From NCBI GenBank assembly GCA_003117195.1, contig BDSI01000008.1, positions 992,001-1,056,000 on the forward strand: a DNA stretch of 64,000 nucleotides. Direction: 5' to 3'. This DNA comes from Eudorina sp. 2006-703-Eu-15. Its lineage: Eukaryota; Chlorophyta; Chlorophyceae; Chlamydomonadales; Volvocaceae. Of this stretch, positions 37,501 through 47,157 are shown one piece after another. Under the pieces are notes generated by a model, which saw nothing but the letters and a program-made list of their open reading frames with translations, was not told where the DNA came from and made no database searches. Both the position numbers and the translations under genes were made by a program. Position 1 is the first letter of the stretch. Every line of letters starts with the position of its first letter.

Positions 37501-40500
37501 ACGTGCATCCCGTATTTTATCTCTCAATACCTTCTCAACTTTAACTTTAAAAGTCACCACGGCATGCATTCGGAAAGGTGGCGGGAACTTTTTGAAGTCC
37601 CGCGGTACCGCGCATCGTGGTGTTGGAAGCCAGTCGCACGAAGGTGCGATCTCGGGCGGCTTAGCATAGATTTAGATTTTATTGCATTAATCAAAGCGGA
37701 GTTTATGTGCGCTCCCGTGGTGTAGTGGTTAGCACTGTAGACTCTGAATCTACCGACCTGAGTTCAAATCTCAGCGGGAGCTAAATTTTGCATCAAATAT
37801 GTTGCCGGGCTTTGAGCGGCTAAATGTCATAGTGAGTCCCCTTTAGTTGCCGATCTTGGCGTCCCGTCCTACGCAAGTAATCACCGGCGGCATGGAAACG
37901 GTGAATCCGGACCGATCCAATGGTGGCGAGGCACCAATTCAAACACCAAACACCAACGGACAAAGCTGCGCCTCAGCAGCTAGGCGGAAAAAACCAGAAC
38001 GCGTCAGTCCCCATCCTCCTGCCACTTTCGCCCTCCTTTGAGTTCCGCCGCCTGCCAGACTGTTGGGCGTCCCCTGCCCTCCGGACCCCCTTCCGATCTA
38101 CCCGTGTGCGGCGCGTGGGTGTGACTGAATCCCCCCCCTTTGCCTTCCCTTCCATTCTGCCCCCTCCCCCCCAAAATCCGAACCTCCCAACCCTCACTGC
38201 GGTCCCTCCCTGCACATGCCTCGCGACACGGCGGCCGCTTCTTACCGCCACTTCCGGATCGCCTTCCCTCCCGCAATCTCTCCTTCCATTGCCCCGCCCG
38301 CCCATCCGCCCGCGCTGCCCCCACATCCGTCCGCATCGGGACCTCCTGCCCCCTCCGCAGGTTCAACCCCACGCGGAGGCGTTTGGGCGCGCGTGCCGCC
38401 TGGACGCCGCCCACTTCACCAACTTCGGCGAGGAGGTGGTCCGCGGGCAGCCGCTGTTCCTGGCCTCGCTGATGCTGCAGCGGCTGGAGCCCATGCTCAG
38501 GACGGCGGCGGGTGGGGCGCCCTGGCAGGTGCGGCGGGTGGGGCGGGAGGAGTGTGTGGGCTGTGGGGCGGTGGGAATGAAAATAGCCAAGAAGAGGGTG
38601 TAGGACACTGGTAGAGTACTGCAGCTGAGCGGCTGTCAGAGCAAGGGTGGGCTGGATGGTGTGTACGGCGGCGCGGTGTATGGGACGTCCGGTGCCGGGG
38701 AGGTCAGGGGGCAGGCCCGGACTGACGATGACGGGCTGGCAGCCCGTGACGGTGAGTGAGCTGCCGCGTGCTTGGCCTAACCATTCCGTTGATGGCAAGG
38801 CCCGGGTCTAGGAAGGGCGATAGGGAGATAAGGCGGGTTGGGGTTGAGGAATTTCTGAGCAAGGCTCGCAGTGTTTCGCAAAAGACCTTTGTGAGCCGTG
38901 AGGTTGGTAACGCTCTCGCCCTCGCACCAAGGCCGTGGGCGGGGGGGGCGGGGCTCGGGGTGCGGGCAGGTACCGTATCCGGTGGACGTACGGGTGCGTC
39001 GGGTACGTACGGCAGTCTCAACTCTCTAGGGTGTCGCCGCGTCCTCCTCCCGGCCCCCCATCCACCCCATCCTGGGCTGTTTATTTTTAATCCCCATCGT
39101 CCCCATCATCGTCAGTGCCGCGCTCTGGTCTTTGACGGCACGGTTCGTTGTTCCCTGAACAGCCCGCCGTCGTTTTCTCATTTTGACCGAGGTAGACAGT
39201 CCTCCCTTCCTAGGCTTTGTGGGGTGTCGGCTATTCGAGTGGTTCAAAGGCCAAGGTGATCAAGCGAATCCGGCTGTTTCAGAACAGCCGCGGTAAACTC
39301 AACATAGAGGGACGCTGGTGGGACTTACGTGGCCCTCACTAGTTCATCCTTTCACTCCTTGGATTCCGCCTCTGAAATCCCTCCCTCCTCTCCCTTCCTC
39401 CGGTACTGGTCCTGGGGATCCCGGCTATTCCACCTTCCCCCCGCCTCGCGTACGGCAAAACCAAAGATCGTGAGCCAGACCGGCAGCGGCGCGGCGGCGG
39501 GCAAGGTGGTAGCTGTAGCAGCGCTGGCTGACGTGCAGGGCGTCAACTACAGCCAGCCCACGGTGTTGCTGGCGGCGGCGCTGACGGGCGTGGAAGACAT
39601 CCCGGCGGGCGTGGTGGCGGTGCTCACCCGCAGTACGACGGATGTCCTGTCGCACCTGTCCATCCGGGCCCGCAGGTAGGGCGGTTGGTTGGTTGGTCGG
39701 TTGGTTGATCGGTCAAGGTGGTTGTTGGTGTGTTTCGATGATTCGGTGGGTGGTTCGATAGTTGGAAAGCCAAACCCAGCGCGGAAAGGAAAACCGACCA
39801 TGCCATCAAACAGCGACAGGGCATCCAGAGCGGCATCCGGATGTCGGTTCACATGTGCTTGCTCCGGGTCGTGTCCCTCTGTGGCTGTGGCTGTGGCTGT
39901 GGCTGTCCCGCCACGTCCCATCCAACCTGACGTACCTCGCTTGCCTCTCACCCTTTCTGACGCCGTACGTACAACACGCCCCTGCCGTACAATGGCACAG
40001 TCAGCGGGTGCTGCTGGCCACGTGCTTCGACGACGGCGCCTGGCAGACCTGGCAGGACCTGGCGGCGGCGGGAGCCTCCGCCGCCGCCGTCGTGGACCCC
40101 GCCGTCGGCGCCGTCATGCCGGCGGAGGCGCCCGCCGCCACCGCCGCCGCCGCGTCGCCGGACGCGGCGGCAGTGGGTGGCCCACGGGTCTCTTTGCAAG
40201 TTCCGGAGCGTACGGCAGCTTGGGCGATCTCCGAGTCGGAGTTCCGGCCCGGCATGGTGGGCGCGAAGGCGCTGAACCTGGCGACGCTGCGGAAGCGCCT
40301 GGCCGCGACGGCGCCGTCGGTCGGCGTGCCCGCGTCGGTGTCGCTGCCGTACGGTACGTTTGAGCGCGTGCTGGCGGCGGAGCCACGGAATGCGGCGGCG
40401 GCGGCGGAGGTGGAGCGGCTGGCGGCGGCGGCGGGGGCCGCGGCGGCGGCGGGGTCGTTCCCCCGGGAGGAGCTGGAGCAGCTGCGCCGCGTGGTGGCGG

Positions 40501-43500
40501 AGGGTTAGTACGGCATGGGCGTTAGTACGGATGGGCGGGTTGCCGTACGGCGGCGTTTGCATCAAAGAAGCGGGTGGGCCAGACGATGGGTTGGCTGCAG
40601 TGAAGGTCAGGCGAACGAGGTGCGTTGTCGGCAAAGCACAGCCGTGCACATACCGTACAGCAGTACCTGTTGGTCCGACAGGTTGTTCAGATGTTAACGC
40701 ACAAATCGGGTTCTTTCTTGGGTCGTTAGGGTTTTCCTGGCAGGGACCTGGCTCTGCTTGCATCGCACTCCGGTGGGGCCGCGGCTGTCCGGCTTGGCCG
40801 TCTGCTTGCCTGTTATGAGGCGTCCATGTTCTTCACTGTACGGCAAGGTATCCCGCGTTGATCTGCTCGTCCACCCCATGCACAGATCTGGTCGCTCCCC
40901 CGGAGCTCGTCCACCAGCTGGCGGCTGTGGCGGCGCAGGCGGGCCTCATCCCTTCCCCCGACCACTGGCTGCCGTACGATGCGGACGCCGGGTCTGCCGC
41001 CGTTGACGACGTCGACGACAGCGACGGCGAGGACGCCGGCAGCATGACCCGGTGGCCTGCGGTGTGGTCGGCGGTGTGCCGGGTGTGGGCGTCCAAGTGG
41101 ACGGACCGGGCGTGGCTGAGTCGGAGAGCGCTGGGTATTCCGGAGGGGGAGCTCTTCATGTCGGTGCTGCTGCAGCAGGTGGGGGGCGAGCCGTGAGCGG
41201 GATGGAATGAGTTCGCTCCGGGTTGGAATGCGGGTCGGGTGGGGAAGGGGATGGGGTTAACTTGAAAAAGGGGGTGGGGTAGCATGTGGTCTGAGGCGGG
41301 GCGCGAGGCGGTGGGCCATGGGGTCTGCTTCCATGGCACTCACTGAGACGGACTCCGATCGGACTTTTACTCTAGGGTTTTGCAGTCGGGCAGCAGCGCA
41401 GCTTCCTTCTATTCGTCTGACCCGTTTCCCGCCCTCCCTGCGCTGCCCGCCCGCCTGCCCGCCCACCCGCCCTCGCAGGTGGTCCCCTTCCAGTACGCCT
41501 TCGTGCTCCACACCTCCAACCCCGTGACACACACGCCGGGTGGGTGCGGGCGCGTGCAGGGGCGTGCGTTTGTTTGGGGTGGGCCGGAGAGCGTGCTTGG
41601 CGGAAGGTCGGTGCTGCGGGGGCCGGGCGGGACCTGGCCGCGGCTGCACCGCAAGCGCCGCTGACCCGACTGACCGATTGCGGATATCGGGATACGCGCG
41701 CGCGCGCCGCGCCGCGTGCGTCCCCTTCCACGCCCCGCCTGCCGTCCGCTCCGTTCAGCAGCCCCCCCCAAAAGGCCTCCGCATCCCAGATGGGACTGGG
41801 TGGGTGCACTGCTGGGCTCACACCGGTCACCCCTACCCTCGCCGCCCTCCCTCCCTGACCCGCAGGCGAGCTCCTGGGTGAGGTGGTGGTGGGTATGGGC
41901 GAGGCGCTGGTCGGCAACTACCCGGGCAGGGCGCTGGGCTTCACGGTGCCGCCGGGCGAGGGCGCGCCAGCGCCGCAGGTGCGCTTGCCTGCTTCTGGGG
42001 GCGTGGGTGTGGGGTCGGAGCGGAGGAGGAGGAGGAGGAGGAGGAGGAGGACGACGACGACGCGGACGAGGACACGGTGGTGGAGGTGAAGACGGCGCAA
42101 ACTGGGTCCTCGCGATCTGGGCATCAAACCATCAATCACCCAGCCAGAGCGATGGCGCCTGTGACCTTTTCTCGCTCCCCCCTGCATCTGCTTGCTATGG
42201 CAGCCAGCAGCGTCCCCCGCGTCGACCAACTGAACTGGCATGACCCTCCCCGGATCCTCCTCAACCAACAACCGCCAACATCCCAACCACCTTTAAATCA
42301 CACATATACCCCGCGCACGTCGGCACGCGCCCGATGAGCGTGTTTTGCCCCACTGACACGGTGGGGTGGCAACGGCTGCGGCAGACGGCCCCCGTCTTCT
42401 TCCCCGCCTGTCTACCCAGGTCCCCCGTCTGCCGACCCCCAAGCAGCAAGCAAACCCTAGAGCTGTGTACGGCACAACCTCCTCACTCCTCCCAACCCCG
42501 CTCCGCCCCACCCTTCACCTTCCCCGGACCTCCGCTCCCCCACCTCACCTCACCTCGCCCCGCAGCTCATCTCGCTGCCCTCAAAGCGCCTGGCGCTGCA
42601 CGCCCCCACGGGCCCCGGCGGCGCCCCCACATTGATCGCCAGGTCGGACGCAAATGCCGAGGACTTGGAGCAGTATGCCGCCGCAGGGCTATACGACAGG
42701 TACGGTACACGGCATAAATTATTAAGGACAATGGGCTCTCAATGCTGGGGGGAAGAGGGGCGACGCGGTGGGACAGCGATGCACCGGCGCCACCACAGTG
42801 CAGCGGGCGTCGTTGGGCGGACGAGTGGCGGTGGGCGGTGGGTCCGCAACCCCGCATCGACAGGGCACACGCTCCTAGGGCCCTCACTGCCGCTCACGGA
42901 TTGGACGCATCCATGTGGCCCTTCGCGGCCCCTTCGAGAGCCCGTACACGCCCCAACCAACCCTCACCCCCGATCCTCTCCCCGATCCTCGCTCACAGGA
43001 AGGGTACGCGACGCCACTTCGCCCTCCCCCTCACCCATCGGACCACCCCCAACCCCCCAACCACCCCACGTCCACCCTCGGCCCCCGAATGCCTACCAAT
43101 TTCCGATACGGTACCCCCGGCCCCCATACCCCCCCCCGCAGTGTGACCCTGCAGCCTCTGGTGGCCCGCCCCGCCGCCTACGTGTCGGAGCCGCTGCTGG
43201 GCGACCCGGGCTTCCGGGGGGCACTGCTGGGGCGGCTGGCGGCGCTGGGGCGGGACGTGGCGGCGGCATTCGGCGGTCGGGACCAGGACGTGGAGGGCGG
43301 CGTGGGGCCAGGGGGCGGCCTGTACGTGGTGCAGGCGAGGCCGCAGGTACGGCAGGGGCGGGGTGGCGGGCCCGCAGACCTACGCCTGTGCGTGTGTGTA
43401 TTGTGCGCCTGTACCTCTCCGGGTGCAGAGACGGCGCGCTGCGGGTGATGCAGATATGCCGGATGTGCAAATTAAAGGACGATCGTGCATATCCATGTGA

Positions 43501-43731
43501 CCCAATTTCGGTCTCACCGGCGTGGTAACCTCGTTTGCGAGTGCCAAGTTGTTAGTTAGCTGGACAGGTAAGCTCGCTGCCGCGACGGACGTTTAGATGC
43601 ACGGCATTGCAACACTCAAGTGAGGGCCCCCCCGGTTCAATATCCTCTGACGCCGCAACTCTTGACGCGCTCCTTCCGACCCCGTCCCACCCCTTCTCTC
43701 CTCTCAGGTGGAGATCCACAGCCCCAAGTAG
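27960..43731 (+). CDS. GWD: Alpha-glucan, water dikinase (starch phosphorylating)
   Basis: Exons: 27960-28174, 28751-28805, 29298-29465, 30045-30173, 30381-30471, 30945-31084, 31763-31909, 32789-32892, 33399-33487, 33860-33921, 34191-34264, 34744-34834, 35612-35659, 36074-36169, 37188-37373, 38361-38528, 39467-39675, 40001-40503, 40886-41178, 41479-41539, 41866-41978, 42566-42699, 43142-43346 and 43708-43731. All are GT-AG and phase-consistent; total 3405 nt, 1134 residues. The order is a basic leader, a CBM45-like starch-binding domain (MTLHWALDEWQP, DDKAVQTPF), the family-typical LHIMRGNGIREGH, FLEQWHQKLHTNTSPDDVTI and LWTLKTTHAGADLDTAMEMA, the swivelling domain with catalytic His in TDVLSHLSIRAR (His codon 39653-39655), then the nucleotide-binding domain ending in GGGLYVVQARPQVEIHSPK. 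GWD transfers the beta-phosphate of ATP to C6 of amylopectin glucose in the plastid. Plant GWD1 is about 1400 residues with two CBM45 domains; only one is seen here, so a 5' part may be missing. The start is uncertain. Confidence 0.9.
29164..29292 (+). repeat. CCCTCC/CCCG tract before a GWD 3' splice site
   Basis: A pyrimidine-only run of CCCTCC and CCCGCC units leading to the CCCCAG acceptor of the exon at 29298. It acts as an over-long polypyrimidine tract. Confidence 0.8.
31086..31206 (+). repeat. 14-bp minisatellite in a GWD intron
   Basis: About eight copies of GGGGCGGCCAGGGA begin immediately after the 5' splice site (31085). Confidence 0.85.
31702..31733 (+). repeat. Intron-end motif, forward copy
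   Basis: TTTGAATATGTC followed by TACCAATTTCCTATACCC, about 30 bases before the GWD 3' splice site at 31763. Confidence 0.75.
31912..32218 (+). repeat. GGGGC, poly-G and (GGAGA)n block in a GWD intron
   Basis: Just after the 5' splice site at 31910 come GGGGC repeats, a short GGAGA run, an unbroken run of 34 G (31977-32010) and then more than 200 bases of pure GGAGA repeat. The sense strand is all purine. This could fold as G-quadruplex or triplex DNA and is likely to be length-unstable or mis-sized in assemblies. Confidence 0.9.
33125..33158 (+). repeat. Intron-end motif, forward copy
   Basis: GCAGTTTGAATATGTC followed by TACCAATTTCCTATACCC in the GWD intron 32893-33398; a weaker forward copy follows at 33316-33345 (CTGTCTACCAACTTCCTGTA). 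Confidence 0.75.
34384..34456 (+). repeat. Degenerate GTACGGCCACG tandem repeat
   Basis: Five to six loosely spaced copies of G(G/C)TACGGCCACG in a GWD intron. Confidence 0.7.
34532..34587 (+). repeat. (CA)n microsatellite in a GWD intron
   Basis: Unbroken CA repeat of about 27 units. A second, shorter tract lies at 34627-34649. Confidence 0.95.
34861..34903 (-). repeat. Intron-end motif, reverse copy (longest)
   Basis: GGGTATCGGAAATTGGTAGA followed by CATTATCAAACTGCGCTGCT, 26 bases after the GWD 5' splice site at 34835. It is the reverse complement of the forward motif at 33125-33158 and 37081-37120. Confidence 0.75.
35397..35454 (+). repeat. Short dispersed repeat, copy 2 (58 bp), in a GWD intron
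   Basis: Matches 26003-26060 through GTCACAAGGTGGACCCT and the flanking C/G-rich block; ends near TGATAGCT. Confidence 0.5.
36267..36309 (-). repeat. Intron-end motif, reverse copy
   Basis: GGGTATAGGAAATTGGTAGA plus CATTA, preceded by a partial second copy (TAGGAAATCGG). It is about 100 bases after the 5' splice site of the intron 36170-37187; a forward copy is present near the other end of the same intron. Confidence 0.75.
36658..36702 (+). repeat. (GTGAC)n pentanucleotide repeat
   Basis: About seven to eight uninterrupted GTGAC units inside the GWD intron 36170-37187. The palindromic GTGACGTGAC core contains CRE-like TGACGT, but no function is implied. Confidence 0.9.
37081..37120 (+). 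repeat. Intron-end motif, forward copy
   Basis: GCAGCAGCGCAGTT, CGGATATGTC, then TACCAATTTCCTC, 67 bases before the 3' splice site at 37188. Confidence 0.75.
37455..37710 (+). other. AT-rich, hairpin-bearing island upstream of the tRNA gene
   Basis: Base composition drops sharply compared with the flanking intron. It has at least two good hairpins: TCGCAC-GAAG-GTGCGA (near 37632-37647) and GCGGGAACTT paired loosely with GAAGTCCCGC (near 37582-37605). This could be tRNA upstream sequence, another small RNA, or the remnant of an inserted segment that brought the tRNA gene. No C/D or H/ACA boxes could be assigned with confidence. Confidence 0.35.
37711..37782 (+). tRNA. tRNA-Gln (anticodon CUG)
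   Basis: A full cloverleaf can be drawn. The acceptor stem pairs GCTCCCG with CGGGAGC. The D arm contains TGTAGTGGTTAGCA. The anticodon stem pairs GTAGA with TCTAC around the loop CTCTGAA (anticodon CTG). The T arm pairs CTGAG with CTCAG around TTCAAAT. Box A and box B promoter elements are present, and a TTTT terminator follows at 37786. There is no intron and no encoded CCA. It sits inside the GWD intron 37374-38360 on the same strand as GWD, in an AT-rich island. Confidence 0.93.
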
Positions 43732-46700
43732 ACTACGGCCACATAGCATCGCGGCTATGCACGTACGTACGGTGTGTTTAATAAAGCAACCCGGAAACGT
43801 CCCGGTGTGTCCACGCGGCTGGATGAGGAGCTTCGGGAAAGGAACTGCGACGGCTGCGGCTGTGCCTTGACCCTCAGGGCTTGGTCCTTCAGTCCGAGGA
43901 GGCCCTGGGGTGTGCGGATCCGTGGTTGGGTTCCGGCGGAAACGCCTCCATGAGCGCTAGAGCGCAATACATACACAGCTACGATACAGAGGACATAGGG
44001 TATAGAGAGGGTCGTGGTGCTTGTGGGGGCCCGGGGCGAGTTTTCAAGTCAGGTTTAGTGGTAACTGATTTGGGTCGTGCAGATGTCCTCGCTGAACACA
44101 CATATATATGGGTTTCTTATCTAAACACACATATATATGCGGCGCCGGGATATTCCAGCGGGACGCCTGCCTGCCCGGGTGGCCAGGCTGAGGCAACTGT
44201 ATGGGTGTTGCCCATCTCGGGCGAGGCGATTGGCAGGTTCGTCCTTCAGACACTACAGAGAGGCTAGGCACGAGGCCGCAGAGCAGCCGCAAGGGGGCAG
44301 CGGCCGGCGAGGTGCGTGCAAGGATTGCGGCGCGGTGGGTTTTGTGACGTGGTAGCGGTCAGAAGGGCGATAGACGTCAGCACGACACATGCAGGTTCGC
44401 GGGGGTGCTCAAGTGCTTCGGCAGGAGGGAGGCCGGGGAGGTGCCCTCATCAGGTCGGTGCATCAGGACTTCAGGAGGTGCTCGAATTACGGAGAGTTAA
44501 TCCGCCTCAGGGTCCAGGTAGGACAATAAAGTTTGGCACCCAGAAAATGCTTCATCAGATGATGCCGGTTGGGGAGGCAATCAACCCGGACCGATCAGGA
44601 TACGGTAGTACGGGACAGAGGTCAGGACGTCTACAAGAATGGTTGGGACGCTGCAGGCCTCAACAGGCGGGACGGGGAATGCATTCAACGGACCGCACGG
44701 GGGCCGCGCGTGGTAGCGTTCAGGCGGCAAGGGACCGGCATGGAAATGTGGTGATGGGATGGCACAGTCGGGAGTTGAGGAGCTGTGGATGTTAACCGAT
44801 GATGCGGGAAGTCGAAGACGCTGGATCTCGCCACTTGCTGTACGAATGAGTATCTTGCCTCGCGAAAGAGTGTAAGAAGATGCTGTGGACCTACTTGTTT
44901 TGGTGCTCCGCAAGAGCTGCTAACCGCCGCCGCCGTCCATGCTTCATGGCATGCCATCGCTCCTGGCTCCGACAAAGTCGGTGATATGTTGTGTAGGTGC
45001 CATCACAGGCCCTGCTGCTAGGGTCATGTCATACACGAAATGGGCATTTAGCGGCCATGGCAAGAGGGGACCAAGGACGCCGTCCCTGGGGCTTACAGAT
45101 GGCGCGAGGCCGCAACTGCGCCCTGTCGATGTGTCACCATTATGGCCACGGTGTCACCACTATGGCTCACCTCCCAAACCGATCACCAAGGTGCTGCACC
45201 AGCCCTCCAGCACTGGACACGTACTGCTGCCGCCTTCACCACGACGCGCTTGCTGGGTCCTTCCAGGCAGCCCGGTGGTGTGTCTAAACCCATCCTCGGG
45301 AAGCCATCCACCAAGCTGGCTTCACACCTGGGTGCGCAGGCTTGTGGACCCAGTTCCAGTCTTTCAGTGTAGGCTTCGATGCCTGGTTCCAAGCAGCGCA
45401 GGCCCTCCATCGAAACGCGCGCCATCCTCGCAATCACCGCAAGCAGACATCACGCGCATCGGGTACGATCACGCGGTCGCTTTGACTTCTACGTGTCGCG
45501 GCCAGTCTCCAGCCCATGCCATGGCATCCATGGAGGCCCTCCCCCGCTACCACCCCTCCTCATCATCGAGACTGGTGGGCATGCAACCTCATCATCGAGG
45601 CCTCGGCCCACAGCCCCGCCAGGACAAATCCTTCTTTTCAGACCCCCTCCATAACCCATTACCAACCCTTGCACCCACATGCACGCCCTGTGCAGCGGAA
45701 AGGGTTCCTCCGCAGCTGCAGCTGATGGTAACTGATGACGACGAGCTTTGCCCGTGGCAACGCACGCACTAGCACTCCCCTGGCATCCGCTGTGCTGATT
45801 CAGGCCCGGGCTCGCGAGTTTGGGGATCTCCGGCCGTCATGACGCCCAGCGCCGCCAGCGTTGCTGTGAGGTGGGCAGCGGGTGGTGGAGCCGACAGGCA
45901 GCGCAGCGTCAGCGGCCAACGGCGGCCGTACGCGAAGGCCATGCATGCGTCACCAACGAAGTCCGGAGGAGCACACGCTTCTAGGAAGATGACACGACAT
46001 CTCTAGCAGTGCGTTGGCGGGGAGGGTGGCGGCGAGGTCAGAAAGAGAGAGTGCACTTCGTCGTTCAGCGTTTGGGTCCGTATCTGCGTTCTGATCACAT
46101 AGTAGGGCCACGATGGAGGGCCAGCCGCACATGGACCGAAGCAACGAAAATCAGGACACTTGGGTCGCACACCCAACACACGCAGCGGCGCAAGACATAT
46201 GCCAGTGTGCCAGTGAGAAGTCGCTCAGGTCGTGTGTTGGGCCAAACCACCACCCGAGCAATTCTGCATCGGTGACGCCCCTCCGTCCTGCAACAATACA
46301 CGTATGGTAACCCACTTCAACGAGAAGCCCAAACGCAAACGGACCGAACACCAAGTGGGCAGATTGAGCTGTGGGTCCATCATTGGTCATTCAACGACGT
46401 GCGCGTGTGCCGCCAGGAGAGTTCGGATCCACGACGGCATGAACGGCGCCCGATTGAGTTCCCCGCTTCCTCTGTTCCCTGACACGACGCCAGCCCAACG
46501 TGCGTACCATGCGTGTACTCGCCGTGTACCATTTTGTTAATGAAAGCAAGGTACGCTAGCGCCCCGCCTGGAGGACTCGGCCCGCCATACCCCGCAGTCG
46601 CCTTGCCGTCGTGCCCCCTGAGATTTGACGGCAAGCGGCATCTGTCAGCGTCCTTATGTAGGATTGGCTTCATGTAAGATTGGGTGGATCATCATGTAAT

Positions 46701-46790
46701 GGATCATCATGTAATCGATATACAGTTGAAACCCGTGGTTGCGAGCAGTGTCGTCCTTGCATGAAGGCCGGGTTGCGCTGGTGTCCTCAC
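43732..46790. other. Region with no recognised gene
   Basis: Short open frames occur on both strands, for example plus 44939-45772 and minus 46380-46673, 46151-46390 and 45950-46144. Some of the minus frames have plausible amino-acid content and could be downstream exons of the unknown gene at 47 kb, but I could not join them in phase. A tandem ACACATATATATG pair lies near 44096-44136 and a 15-bp ATCATCATGTAATGG duplication near 46690-46718. Confidence 0.3.
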
Positions 46791-47157
46791 CTTGCCCTTT
46801 CCTATGGAAGCCCTTGCTCTGAATAAGAGTGTGGAGCTCGTCATACTTGAGCTTGTCCACATACATTCGCTCCACCTGCGGGTACAAGGGTAAGTATCCT
46901 GATGCCGGTTTCGGATAGAGAATCGTCCGTTGCGGCAAATCCAAGCGTTGCAAAGCTTGTTTTACCTCCACATCATTCTCAGCGTACAGCACAAGTTCTG
47001 GAACCCTGCCAGGAATACTGCACGTTGACGTGGGGGGTGTCGAGTGTCAAAAGTGTCAACGGTCGTGCTGCAGCCGAGGCAGGCAGGCTACGTACAAGTT
47101 CACTGCGACGTTTTCATATGCTCCTTGCTCGATGTCGCCCCTCAGGAACTTCTTAAC
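46791..47157 (-). CDS. Unknown protein, two internal exons (partial gene)
   Basis: Minus-strand exons 47157-47096 (VKKFLRGDIEQGAYENVAVN) and 47005-46791 (starting VPELVLYAENDVEVKQALQR and containing YPQVERMYVDKLKYDELHTL) join in phase across a GTACGT...GGCAG intron; the second ends at a GTGAGG donor. The composition (balanced Glu, Lys, Leu, Tyr) is unlike chance GC-rich frames. A likely upstream exon starts at ATG 47505 (MSRDVVRNVPVTKALAKEMH), and another segment near 47370-47290 reads SDTDKYALIHFLPVACTL. I do not recognise the family. Start and end of the gene are not determined. Confidence 0.45.

Noticed and set aside
38701..38752. Extra GWD exon (GLTMTGWQPV)
   Set aside because: Exon 38361-38528 joins exon 39467-39675 in phase, and the joined sequence matches the family, so the extra exon is not needed.
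44939..45772. Plus-strand open frame of 277 codons
   Set aside because: Irregular composition, no domain, no splice-consistent neighbours; kept only as unexplained sequence.
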